Assembly (NCBI RefSeq): GCF_900205755.1
Contig: NZ_OANS01000002.1
Coordinates: forward strand, 1-64,000
Length of the DNA stretch: 64,000 nt
Reading direction: 5' to 3'
DNA from: Polynucleobacter meluiroseus
GTDB lineage: Bacteria > Pseudomonadota > Gammaproteobacteria > Burkholderiales > Burkholderiaceae
The notes beneath the pieces were generated by a model. It saw nothing but the letters and a program-made list of their open reading frames with translations. It was not told the origin of the DNA and did not search any database. How positions within the stretch are numbered: position 1 is the stretch's first letter; every line of letters starts with the position of its first letter. Shown here piece after piece: positions 32,012 through 40,794 of the stretch. A program made the translations under genes and the position numbers.

Positions 32012-32842
32012 TGATTCCGCAAAGAAATATTTCCCTGATCTCCAATCAATTATTAAGAGAGGGGGGTAAACGTGTTCCCGAGTCCGTGATTGAGCGTGAC
32101 TATGTATTGGCTTGGTTTTTGACTGGACTTGCCAATCACCCTTTGGGTAAGGTATTGATCTTTAAGGGTGGAACAGCGCTTCGACGTTGCTGGATTGACC
32201 ACTATCGCTTTTCAGAAGACCTGGATTTCACTTTAACGAAACCTATTGAGTTTTCAGAAATATTAGTTGGCTTAAATGAGATATTTCATAACGTATATAG
32301 AGAGTGTGGATTAAAGATAGAGTTCGATAGAGAAGATCGGGCAAGCCACCAAAATAGCTATACTTTTTACCTCAAATATCAAGGGCCGTTGCCAGCATCA
32401 AATGATGTCAAGGTAGACATCACGATTAATGAGGTGTTTTGTTTCACCACAGAAAGTAAGCCTATTTTCCAAACCTATGATGCATTCGAAGATCCCACGA
32501 GGATCAATGCTAAATGTATATGCCATTGAAGAAATTGTGATTGAAAAGGTCGCGGCACTAAGTGATCGGGCTAGAAATGAACCTAGAGATCTTTATGACC
32601 TTTGGCATTTATTTGGAGAGTATTCAATTGTGCTTCAAGAGTTGCGCCCCGAACTAGAGCGCAAGTTGGCGCATCGTAATAGATTTGTAAATGGCCTTGA
32701 GCAAGCAATTGCTGTTAAAAGCGAGCGACTAAAGCGTAACTGGACAGGTCGCCTAGCGCATCAGATGAGTGCTCTTCCAGAATTTGATGGTGTTTTCAGG
32801 GACGTTATGAAGGAAATTAGAGCGGCTGATTTACCGGAATGA
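32011..32842 (+). pseudogene. AbiEii-like nucleotidyltransferase toxin, frameshifted
   Basis: The first frame (32011-32529) encodes the N-terminal part with the nucleotidyltransferase motif KGGTALRRCWIDHYRFSEDLDF, including the catalytic acidic pair. Family homology then continues in the +1-shifted frame from about 32510 to 32842 (LNVYAIEEIVIEKVAALSDRARNEPRDLYDLWHLF), the AbiEii C-terminal part. The break is near 32500-32520. No classical slippery heptamer is visible, so it looks like an inactivating indel and not programmed frameshifting. The antitoxin upstream is intact. Confidence 0.78.
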
Positions 32843-32890
32843 TTACACCCTCTCTAAAACAGCCGGATTAGCAATCGCCCAATATAGAAT

Positions 32891-34468
32891 ATGAATACAT
32901 CCTTCCAAAAAGCCTTCATACTTCACCAACAAGGTGAAGTAGAGCAAGCAAAATTGCTTTACGAAGATATTCTTCAAAATGACCCCAATCATTTTGACGC
33001 CCTACATATGTTGGGAGTGGCCATTACCGATTTAGATCCTTCAAGAGCAGTGCAACTGCTTTCTCAGGCGCTCGAAATCGATTCAACAATGCCTGAGTGC
33101 TTTAATAATGCCGCCAATGCACTGATGAAGTTAGGACAGCATGCCTTAGCCTTAGAGTGCTGCCGCCATTCCATTGCGCTTGAAGGAGGTAATTGGACAA
33201 CCTATGCTAACGCGGCTGAGGCATTGCGTAATTTGCAGCGCCAAGAGGATGCTCTGGCGTCGATTAATGCAGCCATCAGTATTGCGCCAACCATGGCTAA
33301 ACTCTATTCAAACCGCGGTAATCTATTTAAAGAGTTAGGGCAGCACGAACAGGCTTTACTAGAGTTTCAGACAGCCATTGAGCTTGACCCAGAGGACGCT
33401 ACCTTTTATGTCAATCGAGGTCTAACTTATCAAGCTTTGAACCTGATTTACCCAGCCATTGAGAGTCAAGAAAAAGCCATCGCTTTAGATCCTCATTTGG
33501 GGCCTGCGCGCGATAATCTGGCAAAGCTCCATTTACTGAATGGCCATTTTCAATCAGGTTGGGGTATGTATCACTGGCGTTGGGAGGGTCGTGGTCTCAA
33601 GACCCAAGCGCTTAAAACTAGCAATCCAAAATGGCAAAAGGATAGCCCAGCTAAAAGAGTATTGGTATGGGCAGAGCAGGGCGCTAGCGAGCACATTCTC
33701 TTTGGCGGCTTGCTATTAGAGATGCAAAGATTAGCGCCTAATTTACTGGTGCAAGTTGATGAACGCCTCATTCCGTTATTTGAGCGCTCCATGCCAGAAA
33801 TCACCTTCTATGCTGCAACAGAAACAGTAGATGAATCACTCTACGATGCCCATCTGGCATTAGGAGATCTACCCGGCCTATTCAGAAATGATTTAGATGA
33901 CTTTCTGAATGTCAAACTTCAGTACCTCAAGCCAAAATTTGAGCAAAGAGCTGCTATTAGAGAGGCGCTAGCGAGGTCAGATGAGTTACTCATCGGTATT
34001 GCTTGGAGGGATGAAGATAATCCGCACGACAAATCAAAAAATATTGAACTGAACCGGTTGGCATCAGCCTTAAATATGCCGGGAATCAAATTTGTTCACT
34101 TGCAACAGGGCATTATTGATCGAGAGCTTGCGGATCTTCAGTCCAAGTTGATGGTTCAGATCTATGGATATAAGCAGGTTAACGAATCAGTGGAGTTTGA
34201 TGACTTAGCATCGCTAGTCAGTGCATGTGATTTAGTGATTTCTACTGACAACATCGTTGCGGACTTAGCGGGCTCTATTAATGTTCCCTGCTGGGTCTTA
34301 TTACCTAAAGCGCCACAATGGCGCTGGTTATCTGGGGTGACTTTAAGCCCATGGTATCCCAGCTTAAGGCTTTACCGACAAGAGCAGCAGGGCGTTTGGG
34401 ATGCGCCACTAGATAAAATCCGCCATGATCTGGTACCGCTATTAAAGCAGTCTACTCAATACAACTGA
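32891..34468 (+). CDS. TPR protein with glycosyltransferase-like domain (possible flagellin glycosyltransferase)
   Basis: 525 residues. About six tetratricopeptide repeats at 1-215 (AFILHQQGEVEQAKLLYEDILQNDPNHFDALHMLGVA...LYSNRGNLFKELGQHEQALLEFQTAIELDPED), followed by a GT9/GT41-type domain (RVLVWAEQGASEHILFGGLLLEMQ...LIGIAWRDEDNPHDKSKNIEL...FVHLQQG...LVSACDLVISTDNIVADLAGSINVPCWVLLPKAPQWRW). The same architecture occurs in FlmG, the flagellin glycosyltransferase of Caulobacter. Here it stands next to fliS and three flagellin genes with Ser/Thr-rich centres, so flagellin glycosylation is a reasonable inference. Confidence 0.75.
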   Translation: MNTSFQKAFILHQQGEVEQAKLLYEDILQNDPNHFDALHMLGVAITDLDPSRAVQLLSQALEIDSTMPECFNNAANALMKLGQHALALECCRHSIALEGGNWTTYANAAEALRNLQRQEDALASINAAISIAPTMAKLYSNRGNLFKELGQHEQALLEFQTAIELDPEDATFYVNRGLTYQALNLIYPAIESQEKAIALDPHLGPARDNLAKLHLLNGHFQSGWGMYHWRWEGRGLKTQALKTSNPKWQKDSPAKRVLVWAEQGASEHILFGGLLLEMQRLAPNLLVQVDERLIPLFERSMPEITFYAATETVDESLYDAHLALGDLPGLFRNDLDDFLNVKLQYLKPKFEQRAAIREALARSDELLIGIAWRDEDNPHDKSKNIELNRLASALNMPGIKFVHLQQGIIDRELADLQSKLMVQIYGYKQVNESVEFDDLASLVSACDLVISTDNIVADLAGSINVPCWVLLPKAPQWRWLSGVTLSPWYPSLRLYRQEQQGVWDAPLDKIRHDLVPLLKQSTQYN

Positions 34469-34496
34469 GCAAGATAATTAATGCATAGCACAAAGC

Positions 34497-34526
34497 AATA
34501 CACCTAAGCTACTGCTTAGGTGTATT
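34497..34526. terminator. Bidirectional terminator between convergent genes
   Basis: A 13-bp perfect stem (AATACACCTAAGC / GCTTAGGTGTATT) with loop TACT, between the convergent TPR-glycosyltransferase and fliS genes. T-runs are short, so efficiency is uncertain. Confidence 0.6.
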
Positions 34527-34555
34527 GAATATCAATCGAATGGAGAATTACAGAA

Positions 34556-34969
34556 TTAAGCAGTGTGCTTCATTGGCTCTGCAGCCTCAGCTGGTGCTGC
34601 TATGGTTCCAGCCGTTCCCTTGTTGTAAGGGCCTAAGATAACTTCCATTGATGCAATGACCAGGGGAAGATACTCAAAATTCTGTGACTGAATGGCGCCA
34701 TTGAGAATCTGAATATTGGTGCTATAGATCGTCTTGAGCATCGTGCGGTGTTGAGAATGTAATTTCTCATTGAGATTCTCTTGTACCCACTGCAAGCCTT
34801 CAGCGATTTCTAATAGTCTTTTGTGATTGGTTACTGGATCGAATTCACCTGCCATGATGCGTTTAATGATGCTGATGACAGATTCAAACCAGCGTTTTTC
34901 AAAGCTAGCACCAGTCAGATTGTTATCTACTGACACATAAGCATTAATGGCGTTTTTGCTATTAAACAT
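34556..34969 (-). CDS. fliS: FliS-like flagellin export chaperone
   Basis: 137 residues, helical. Shows the FliS pattern: NAINAYVSVDNNLTGAS near the N-terminus, FEKRWFESVISIIKRIMAGEFD, LLEIAEGLQWVQENLN and a C-terminal helix around LPLVIASMEVILGPYN. FliS caps the C-terminus of flagellin and prevents premature polymerisation. It is divergent from typical FliS (the usual LIxMLYDGAL is altered), matching the atypical flagellins encoded just upstream. Confidence 0.7.
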   Translation of the reverse strand: MFNSKNAINAYVSVDNNLTGASFEKRWFESVISIIKRIMAGEFDPVTNHKRLLEIAEGLQWVQENLNEKLHSQHRTMLKTIYSTNIQILNGAIQSQNFEYLPLVIASMEVILGPYNKGTAGTIAAPAEAAEPMKHTA

Positions 34970-35095
34970 GATGGTCTCTCGTTATCCGTTATTTCGTGTT
35001 CTTTATTAGAATCATTCTATCTGAAAACCCTCTGATTTATATGAACTCATCATGAAATGATCATTAGTACAAATCAAGGGGTATCAGGGCTCAAA

Positions 35096-37402
35096 TTAAC
35101 GGAATATTGACAAAATTGCAGCCGCTGCGGTATTCATCTGACTTACCAAATAGTAGTCAACGCTTTGCTGAGTATTCAATTGTTGTAGATTAGCCTGCAA
35201 AGCAGTCGGATCAATATTGGCAATTGCATCGATTGTCTTTTGCATACCATTCTTGATATTGGTTGCATTTTTCAATTGCGCTTGAATACCAGCTGTTGCT
35301 GCAGCAAGAGATGCTTGTGCAGTAGAAACGGTATCAATTTGACCGGTAATCACTTGTGTTGCTTTATTGGCATTAGCAATGGCAGCATTTTGGGTATTCC
35401 AGGCAATCGTCGGTGGGGTAGTTGAGGTATTGCCAGGCTTGTTATCAATTGCTAAAACGTTATTGCCTAAGTCAATCGCAGTGAAGTAATTGGTGAATTC
35501 AGAAACCTTACCAGTTAAAGAGCCACCACCAACATCGGTATTGGCAAAGGTGCCATATAGATTGCCTGTATCGCCGCTATTAATCACATTCTTGAAAGCG
35601 TCTAAAACTTGCTGAGGCGTTGTAGTTTGTGATGCAGTAAAAGTGAGCCCATTAATGGTGACGCTGTCACCAGGAAATAAGTTGGCAGTACCAGCCAATA
35701 AATTAGTGTTGGTGAATGTTAAGGTATTTCTGGTGGTGGTATTACTGTTTTGAGACAGCAAGGCAATTCCGCCAGGAGCGCTGCCTGTTGTTAGTGGATC
35801 TATTGTTGTTAGGCTAAATGTGTTGCTTGAAGTAACAGTTGCGCTGACACCGTAGGCGGAGCCACCGGTAATCTTCGTACCAGTATTAGCGTTCATACCA
35901 ATTTTTGTAATAGTTGAAGGCACTGCTACAGCGCTCTGGCCCGAAAGGGTATATGAAGCAAGACCGGTGGATGTGGTGCCAGTAGTCAAAAGATTGGTTA
36001 ACTGACCACCAGCCGAACTATAGCTCCAGGCAATTGATGTTGTGGAGCCCCCAGCGCTAACTGCTGTGCCAAGGCCGCCTACTTTGGAGCCACTCCAAGT
36101 ACCATATTGACTCAGCGATGCGGAGTTACCAATTTTGGCCAAAAATGCCGTTGAAAGTTGAGCTGCAGTCGCTCCACCACTTCCTGCGAGAAATGTTAAG
36201 CCGCCTGCGGAGAAGCTATCGCCGCTCGCTAAATCACGGAATGTAATCGTTTGAACTTGTGTAACTGCAGTTGTTGTAGTGGTAAATGTTCCAATGCTTG
36301 GATCAGGTTGAACGCCATTATTAATGTAATTAGCAAATGCCTTGCTAACTGCCGATGGTGATATACCAGCAGCAGTAGTGCCTGGTCCTGGACCTGCAGT
36401 AAAGGTTAAATTACCAATTGTTAGAGAGTTGCCCTGAGCCATACTAGTAGTTGGAAGGGTAATCGTTTGAGTTTGGCTGCTAGCCGGATTTGTGAATGTG
36501 GCAGTTGATGCAGAAGTTGCACCAGTTGCTGTCAGGGTAAGCGCGCTGCCAGAGACTGACGTAGTAGTAGCTGGGGAGGTTCCAGTGAAATTTCCATAGG
36601 TTGTTGCTGTACCAGAACTAATGTAAGCTGAAAAAGCAGTAGCTAACTGGGCGGCAGTCATATCGCTTGTAACTGCAAGGGTAATAGTTACTGGAGAAGG
36701 TGTATTAATCGTAATTGAATAAGAATCACCCGCTTTTAGACCTGATGCTGGAAAGGTTACGATTGGTGCTGTTACGGTGGAGTTATTTACAGCTCCAGCT
36801 ACTGTTCCAATGGCTGATCCAACAATCGTGCTCACAGGAGTAGTTAAATTCGTGGCTGCAAAGGTCTGGTCGGTAATTTGCATGCCAGTAATTAATAGCT
36901 GCTTTAGAGCCGTAACCAAATTGCCCACATTGGTCGCATTGATTAGAGTTTGAGAAGCTGGGGTACCATCAATACCAGTAGTCACTTGTAGACCAAAATC
37001 CGTATTGAGTAGATTGGCGCCATTCACGCTAGCACTAGTAACCAACTGTTGTATTTGATTCGTTAAGTTCTGAAAGGTCAGATTTAAGCTATCTCGATCA
37101 GTAGAGGCAAATCCCGCGCTTGAGGCTTGGGTGGCCAAGCCCTTGAGCTGACTCATAATCGTCGAGATTGACGTTAAGGCTGACTGAGCTACATCAACTG
37201 CGCTACCGGCATCAGTCAAGTTTTTAGTAACTGATCCATAGCCTGCAACTTGAGCGGTCATGCGACTCACAACCCCAGTCTCGGCGGCATTCAATGTTGC
37301 CTTACCAGAGGCAAGTTGTTGTTGTGTTTCAACAATGCCCTTTTGAACCTCATTAACAGACTGTGTCAGTGTTGAAGCTAGCGAAGTAATAGTATTGCTC
37401 AT
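35096..37402 (-). CDS. Large flagellin-like protein with repeat insert (flagellin 1)
   Basis: 768 residues. N-terminal flagellin D0/D1 helices at 1-145 (SLASTLTQSVNEVQKGIVETQQQLASGK...LVTSASVNGANLLNTDFGLQVTTG) and C-terminal D1/D0 at about 685-768, ending LQQLNTQQSVDYYLVSQMNTAAAAILSIFR, comparable to the usual LSLLR end. The central ~500 residues are Thr/Ser/Gly-rich and contain about four copies of a ~60-residue module (GDSVTINGLTFTA...AFKNVINSG...YGTF type) at roughly 214-274, 313-373, 385-438 and 557-620. Export is type III, so no signal peptide. I saw no sigma-28 promoter directly upstream. ATG 37402 has no strong ribosome-binding site. Confidence 0.82.
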   Translation of the reverse strand: MSNTITSLASTLTQSVNEVQKGIVETQQQLASGKATLNAAETGVVSRMTAQVAGYGSVTKNLTDAGSAVDVAQSALTSISTIMSQLKGLATQASSAGFASTDRDSLNLTFQNLTNQIQQLVTSASVNGANLLNTDFGLQVTTGIDGTPASQTLINATNVGNLVTALKQLLITGMQITDQTFAATNLTTPVSTIVGSAIGTVAGAVNNSTVTAPIVTFPASGLKAGDSYSITINTPSPVTITLAVTSDMTAAQLATAFSAYISSGTATTYGNFTGTSPATTTSVSGSALTLTATGATSASTATFTNPASSQTQTITLPTTSMAQGNSLTIGNLTFTAGPGPGTTAAGISPSAVSKAFANYINNGVQPDPSIGTFTTTTTAVTQVQTITFRDLASGDSFSAGGLTFLAGSGGATAAQLSTAFLAKIGNSASLSQYGTWSGSKVGGLGTAVSAGGSTTSIAWSYSSAGGQLTNLLTTGTTSTGLASYTLSGQSAVAVPSTITKIGMNANTGTKITGGSAYGVSATVTSSNTFSLTTIDPLTTGSAPGGIALLSQNSNTTTRNTLTFTNTNLLAGTANLFPGDSVTINGLTFTASQTTTPQQVLDAFKNVINSGDTGNLYGTFANTDVGGGSLTGKVSEFTNYFTAIDLGNNVLAIDNKPGNTSTTPPTIAWNTQNAAIANANKATQVITGQIDTVSTAQASLAAATAGIQAQLKNATNIKNGMQKTIDAIANIDPTALQANLQQLNTQQSVDYYLVSQMNTAAAAILSIFR

Positions 37403-37537
37403 GATATTTTTTCCTTAAATATCCAATCTTTTTATGTAAAATACAGGTACAAATTCTTGAAAATCCTGGCCCTATACACGACAAAAATCAATAATTAGGG
37501 AAACTATATAAGGGAATCATCCCTTTGAATCCATTAA

Positions 37538-37562
37538 AAAAGCCGGGAATTACCCGGCTTTT
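37538..37562 (-). terminator. Rho-independent terminator of flagellin 2
   Basis: Ten-bp GC-rich stem (AAAAGCCGGG / CCCGGCTTTT on the reverse strand) with a five-base loop, followed on that strand by a T-rich tail. It separates flagellin 2 from flagellin 1. Confidence 0.75.
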
Positions 37563-37593
37563 CTAAGCTTAAACAGCTAAAACACTAGTTAAA

Positions 37594-39072
37594 TCAACGG
37601 AATATCGACAAAATCGCTGCTGCTTCTGTATTCATTTGGCTAACCAAATAATAATCGATCGATTGTTGATTGTTCAATTGCTGTAACTTCGCTTGCATTG
37701 CAGTAGCATCAATGTTTTGGATTGAGTTTACTGTGTTAGTCAAGCCTGTTTTCAGGGCATTATTAGCGGAAGCCTGAGCAGTTAAGCCAGTAGCTGAGGC
37801 TGCCAAAGTAGACTGACCTGTGGATACTGTCTGCAATTGAGTCGTTAAAGATGCTACTGCTGCTGCTGCATTTGTCGCTCCAGCATCAATGATGACTGGT
37901 GCAGGTTGAACGCCAGTCAAGCTAGCTGCTTTTGTTAGTGTTAATACTGCGCCAGCCTGAGTTGCAGTTGCATATAAGGCTTGCATTGATGCTCTCGTGA
38001 TACCGCTAAACGTTCCTTTGACTGAGGTTCCTGATGTAATGTAGCTTGCGTAGTCCGTAGCGATTTGAGTTCCTGTCGCACCTGCGTTACCAGCTGTAAA
38101 AACAAGTCCATCAATGGAAACTGTCTGGCCTGCACTAAGGGTAGCACTGCTAAAAGTAACGGCATCGATCTGATTTACTGCTGCTGTTGCCGCAACAGCA
38201 GCAACAGCAGTTACGTGACTACCAGTAGCGGATGACACAGTGTATGACTGAGTACCTGCAACTGCATCAGTTAGAGTCAAAACGCCAGCAGCAAAAGTTG
38301 CGCCTGAATACAGTGCTTGCATTGTTGCTACTGAGGCACCTGAAAACGTTCCGTATGTGGATGTGGTACTGGCGCCTGTGATGTAGTTAGCAAAAGCGGT
38401 CGCCAGTGCGGTTACGCTCGGGGCCGATGCTCCTACAGTAAATGTTAATCCCGATACAGTAACAGTATCACCAGTAGTTGGAGTTGCAGCAAAGGTGACA
38501 GTATCTGTTTGCTTAACGTTTGCAGTTGTGACGTCTGTTGGAGTCGCGTAAGTGCTATTCACCAATAGGTTGCCAACTGTAGTTGCTAAAGTTGCAATAT
38601 CTACACCAGAAACGCTTGTGTTATCTGAATAAGCACCGCCAATTCCAGTTGTAACTGTAATACCCGTTGCACTATTTAAAAGATTATTACTATTGACGGA
38701 AGAGCTGGTGCCCAATGTCTTAACCTGATTAGCTAAGTTAGAAAAAGTTGCCTGAATACTATTTCTATCATTTGTAGAAAGACTTGCACTAGATGCTTGA
38801 TTTGCCAAAGCTTGCATTTGGGTCAAGATCTGAGAAATAGAGGTTAGGGATGATTGTGCTACTGCTATGACGCTTTGTGCAGAACCAATGTTAGTTAGAG
38901 TTTGATCGTAGCCTGAAGCTTGAGCTGATAAACGAGTAACTACACCAGCTTGACCTGGATTAAGTGTCTTGACACCAGCAGCTAATTGGTTTTGTGTATC
39001 AACAATTTGAGATTGAACTGTTGCAACAGAATTTGATAGGGTCTGTGCTAAACCTGATAATGGCATTGGCAT
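37594..39072 (-). CDS. Flagellin-like protein with two repeat modules (flagellin 2)
   Basis: 492 residues. N-terminal helices (GLAQTLSNSVATVQSQIVDTQNQLAAGVKTL...SSSVNSNNLLNSATGITVTTG) and a C-terminal end (LQQLNNQQSIDYYLVSQMNTEAAAILSIFR) nearly identical to flagellin 1. The centre has two copies of the module seen in flagellin 1 and FlgE, at about 190-277 and 302-380 (GDTVTVSGLTFTVG...YGTFSGAS; GQTVSIDGLVFTAG...KGTFSG). A good sigma-28 promoter about 200 bases upstream marks it as a class III gene, with a long untranslated leader. Confidence 0.85.
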   Translation of the reverse strand: MPMPLSGLAQTLSNSVATVQSQIVDTQNQLAAGVKTLNPGQAGVVTRLSAQASGYDQTLTNIGSAQSVIAVAQSSLTSISQILTQMQALANQASSASLSTNDRNSIQATFSNLANQVKTLGTSSSVNSNNLLNSATGITVTTGIGGAYSDNTSVSGVDIATLATTVGNLLVNSTYATPTDVTTANVKQTDTVTFAATPTTGDTVTVSGLTFTVGASAPSVTALATAFANYITGASTTSTYGTFSGASVATMQALYSGATFAAGVLTLTDAVAGTQSYTVSSATGSHVTAVAAVAATAAVNQIDAVTFSSATLSAGQTVSIDGLVFTAGNAGATGTQIATDYASYITSGTSVKGTFSGITRASMQALYATATQAGAVLTLTKAASLTGVQPAPVIIDAGATNAAAAVASLTTQLQTVSTGQSTLAASATGLTAQASANNALKTGLTNTVNSIQNIDATAMQAKLQQLNNQQSIDYYLVSQMNTEAAAILSIFR

Positions 39073-39270
39073 GATTCTTTTCCTTTAGTTAAATTTATGC
39101 ATCCACAATGGATTGCAATAAACGGTCTGGTTACGCGAAATGCATAACAACAAACCAACTTACGAAAAAGCATCAGTGCGCAGTGCGTAGACCACATCAA
39201 CAGAGCTTGGCGCTGACTATGACATCAGCTATTTGAAAACTTCCGAAGAAGTCTTCGTTCTATATATTCT

Positions 39271-39297
39271 TTAACGGAGGAGCTTGGTAAAACTTAA
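39271..39297 (-). promoter_or_regulatory. Sigma-28 (FliA) promoter of flagellin 2
   Basis: On the reverse strand: TTAAGTTT, 11 bases, TCCGTTAA, close to TAAAGTTT-N11-GCCGATAA. The remainder of the 306-base gap (39073-39378) is leader sequence plus a small hairpin at 39244-39257 (CGAAG-AAGT-CTTCG arms). Confidence 0.65.
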
Positions 39298-39378
39298 GTA
39301 TCTTTTGAATTAAATCTTGATTTTTACCAATCAAGAAGTGCAGCAAATTACCAAGAAGTATGGCGAGCTTTGTGCTGA

Positions 39379-40206
39379 TTATCCGGCGTTTGCCTTAGCG
39401 TTAGCAACAATCAATGCCTTATAGGCATTTGGGTCTAACTGGCTAATTAATTGATAGTCAACGTTTTGTTGGCTTTGCAATTGGGCTAGCTGCGCCTTAA
39501 GCTTTGCTGGATCAATATTCTGAATCGCGTTAATTGAATTATTGGCAGTGGTAGTAAGGCCAGTCAGTTTATTGGCCTGTGCAGTCAGCCTAGATGATGT
39601 CATCTTGAGCAAGGATTGACCATTATTGATCTGGGCTAGCGCGCTATTGAGAGCATTCACTGCTGCTTGGGCATTTTCTGGTGTATCGAGTTTGATGCCA
39701 CTCATAAGACCAGTAGTCATCATGCCGTAGATATTGACACTATTAATAAAAGAGCGTGATGCAGCTGTTTTATCGGTACCGATGATGACATTCATGCCAG
39801 CAGTACCGGAGAGCAGGTTGGTGCCATTTAAACTGGCACTAGTGGCTAGCTTACCAATTTCTGTGACTAATTGTTGAAAACGAAAGTTGTAGTTAGTACT
39901 ATCAGAAGAGCCTAAAGTAGGGTTACTGGCCTGAGATGCCAGTTGTTGCAACTGAGGCATCAGTTTTAAGATAGAAGTAATCCCTGTTTGCGCTACACCA
40001 ATCGTCTTCTGGGCATTCGCAATACTGTCTTGCGGGGTTGCATAACTTTTTGCTGCCGTCGAAAGTTTGGCGACTTCGTCTTGCTGTGCAGTTGTAAGAG
40101 TAGCTTTGCCATTCTTTAACTGCGTATTAATCGTATTTATTTTTGTCTGAAAATCTTTTACATAGTTTGTAAAAGTATTGACTAAATTGGTTTTGGCAAT
40201 ACTCAT
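39379..40206 (-). CDS. Short flagellin-like protein without insert (flagellin 3)
   Basis: 275 residues. Aligns with the D0/D1 parts of flagellins 1 and 2 (NTFTNYVKDFQTKINTINTQLKNGKATL...LATSASLNGTNLLSGTAGMNVIIG...NSINAIQNIDPAKLKAQLAQLQSQQNVDYQLISQLD) and lacks the central repeat region. The C-terminus departs from the others (PNAYKALIVANAKANAG instead of AAAAILSIFR). It could be a minor flagellin or take the place of a hook-filament junction protein, since flgL is not seen here. It lies 89 bases after flgM on the same strand and is probably transcribed from the flgM promoter. Confidence 0.72.
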   Translation of the reverse strand: MSIAKTNLVNTFTNYVKDFQTKINTINTQLKNGKATLTTAQQDEVAKLSTAAKSYATPQDSIANAQKTIGVAQTGITSILKLMPQLQQLASQASNPTLGSSDSTNYNFRFQQLVTEIGKLATSASLNGTNLLSGTAGMNVIIGTDKTAASRSFINSVNIYGMMTTGLMSGIKLDTPENAQAAVNALNSALAQINNGQSLLKMTSSRLTAQANKLTGLTTTANNSINAIQNIDPAKLKAQLAQLQSQQNVDYQLISQLDPNAYKALIVANAKANAG

Positions 40207-40234
40207 GATGATGTCTGATCTTGCCTAGGTTTTT

Positions 40235-40264
40235 GTTGTATTGCTTTAAGTTGTATTGCTTTAG
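40235..40264. repeat. Tandem 15-base repeat before flagellin 3
   Basis: Two copies of a 15-base unit (TTGTATTGCTTTAAG type, one substitution at the end) 30-60 bases before the flagellin 3 start. Possible regulatory or slipped-strand element. Confidence 0.4.
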
Positions 40265-40295
40265 TTAGGTGGGTTACGAAAAATTCGTAACACGT

Positions 40296-40607
40296 CTAAT
40301 TATTTTTTTTGAGCAATGCAACAGCATCATGAATCATGCCATCAGCAACTTTGCCAGTATCAACTGTAAACTGACCGCTTTCAATTTCACTGCGGATCAT
40401 ATCTACTTTTTTAGAATCAAACACTGGGCTATTAGCAATAGTCGCTTGTAATGCTTGCAACTGACTAGAGAGTGTAGTGATGTCAGCAGCAGGTGGCTTG
40501 ACTGAATTAGCGCTAGGTCCAATCGTTGAAGTGGGATTGCTCTCACTCGCAGCGGGTTTTTCCACTACGGTGTTGAGCGCGGTCTTCAAAGAATCATTAA
40601 TTTTCAT
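40296..40607 (-). CDS. flgM: FlgM, anti-sigma-28 factor
   Basis: 103 residues. Disordered Pro/Ser/Thr-rich N-terminal half and C-terminal sigma-binding helices (ITTLSSQLQALQATIANSPVFDSKKVDMIRSEIESGQFTVDTGKVADGMIHDAVALL), the FlgM signature. It holds FliA inactive until exported through the finished hook. A sigma-28 promoter upstream indicates feedback control, as in enteric flgMN. Confidence 0.9.
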   Translation of the reverse strand: MKINDSLKTALNTVVEKPAASESNPTSTIGPSANSVKPPAADITTLSSQLQALQATIANSPVFDSKKVDMIRSEIESGQFTVDTGKVADGMIHDAVALLKKNN

Positions 40608-40714
40608 GGGAACACTTTAGCCTAATTTAGGTGCTGCTAGTTTCTCAGTTTTCTATCAAACTATCAAAACACGATAAAACTTGCTTCTCTTCTGATGCTT
40701 TTCCTACACCTTCT

Positions 40715-40741
40715 CTAACGGCTTTATCTAGCCTAACTTTA
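40715..40741 (-). promoter_or_regulatory. Sigma-28 (FliA) promoter of flgM
   Basis: On the reverse strand: TAAAGTTA, 11 bases, GCCGTTAG; 7 of 8 match in the -35 and 6 of 8 in the -10, with exact spacing. About 110 bases before flgM. Confidence 0.65.
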
Positions 40742-40794
40742 GCTAAATCCGGCTTTCCTTGGCGCGTAAGAGGAATATAAATTATCTGTTTAGA

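Noticed and set aside
32429..32842. Independent 137-codon gene after abiEii
   Set aside because: Its first ~25 codons are out-of-frame abiEii sequence and the remainder is the AbiEii C-terminal half, so it is part of the frameshifted gene.
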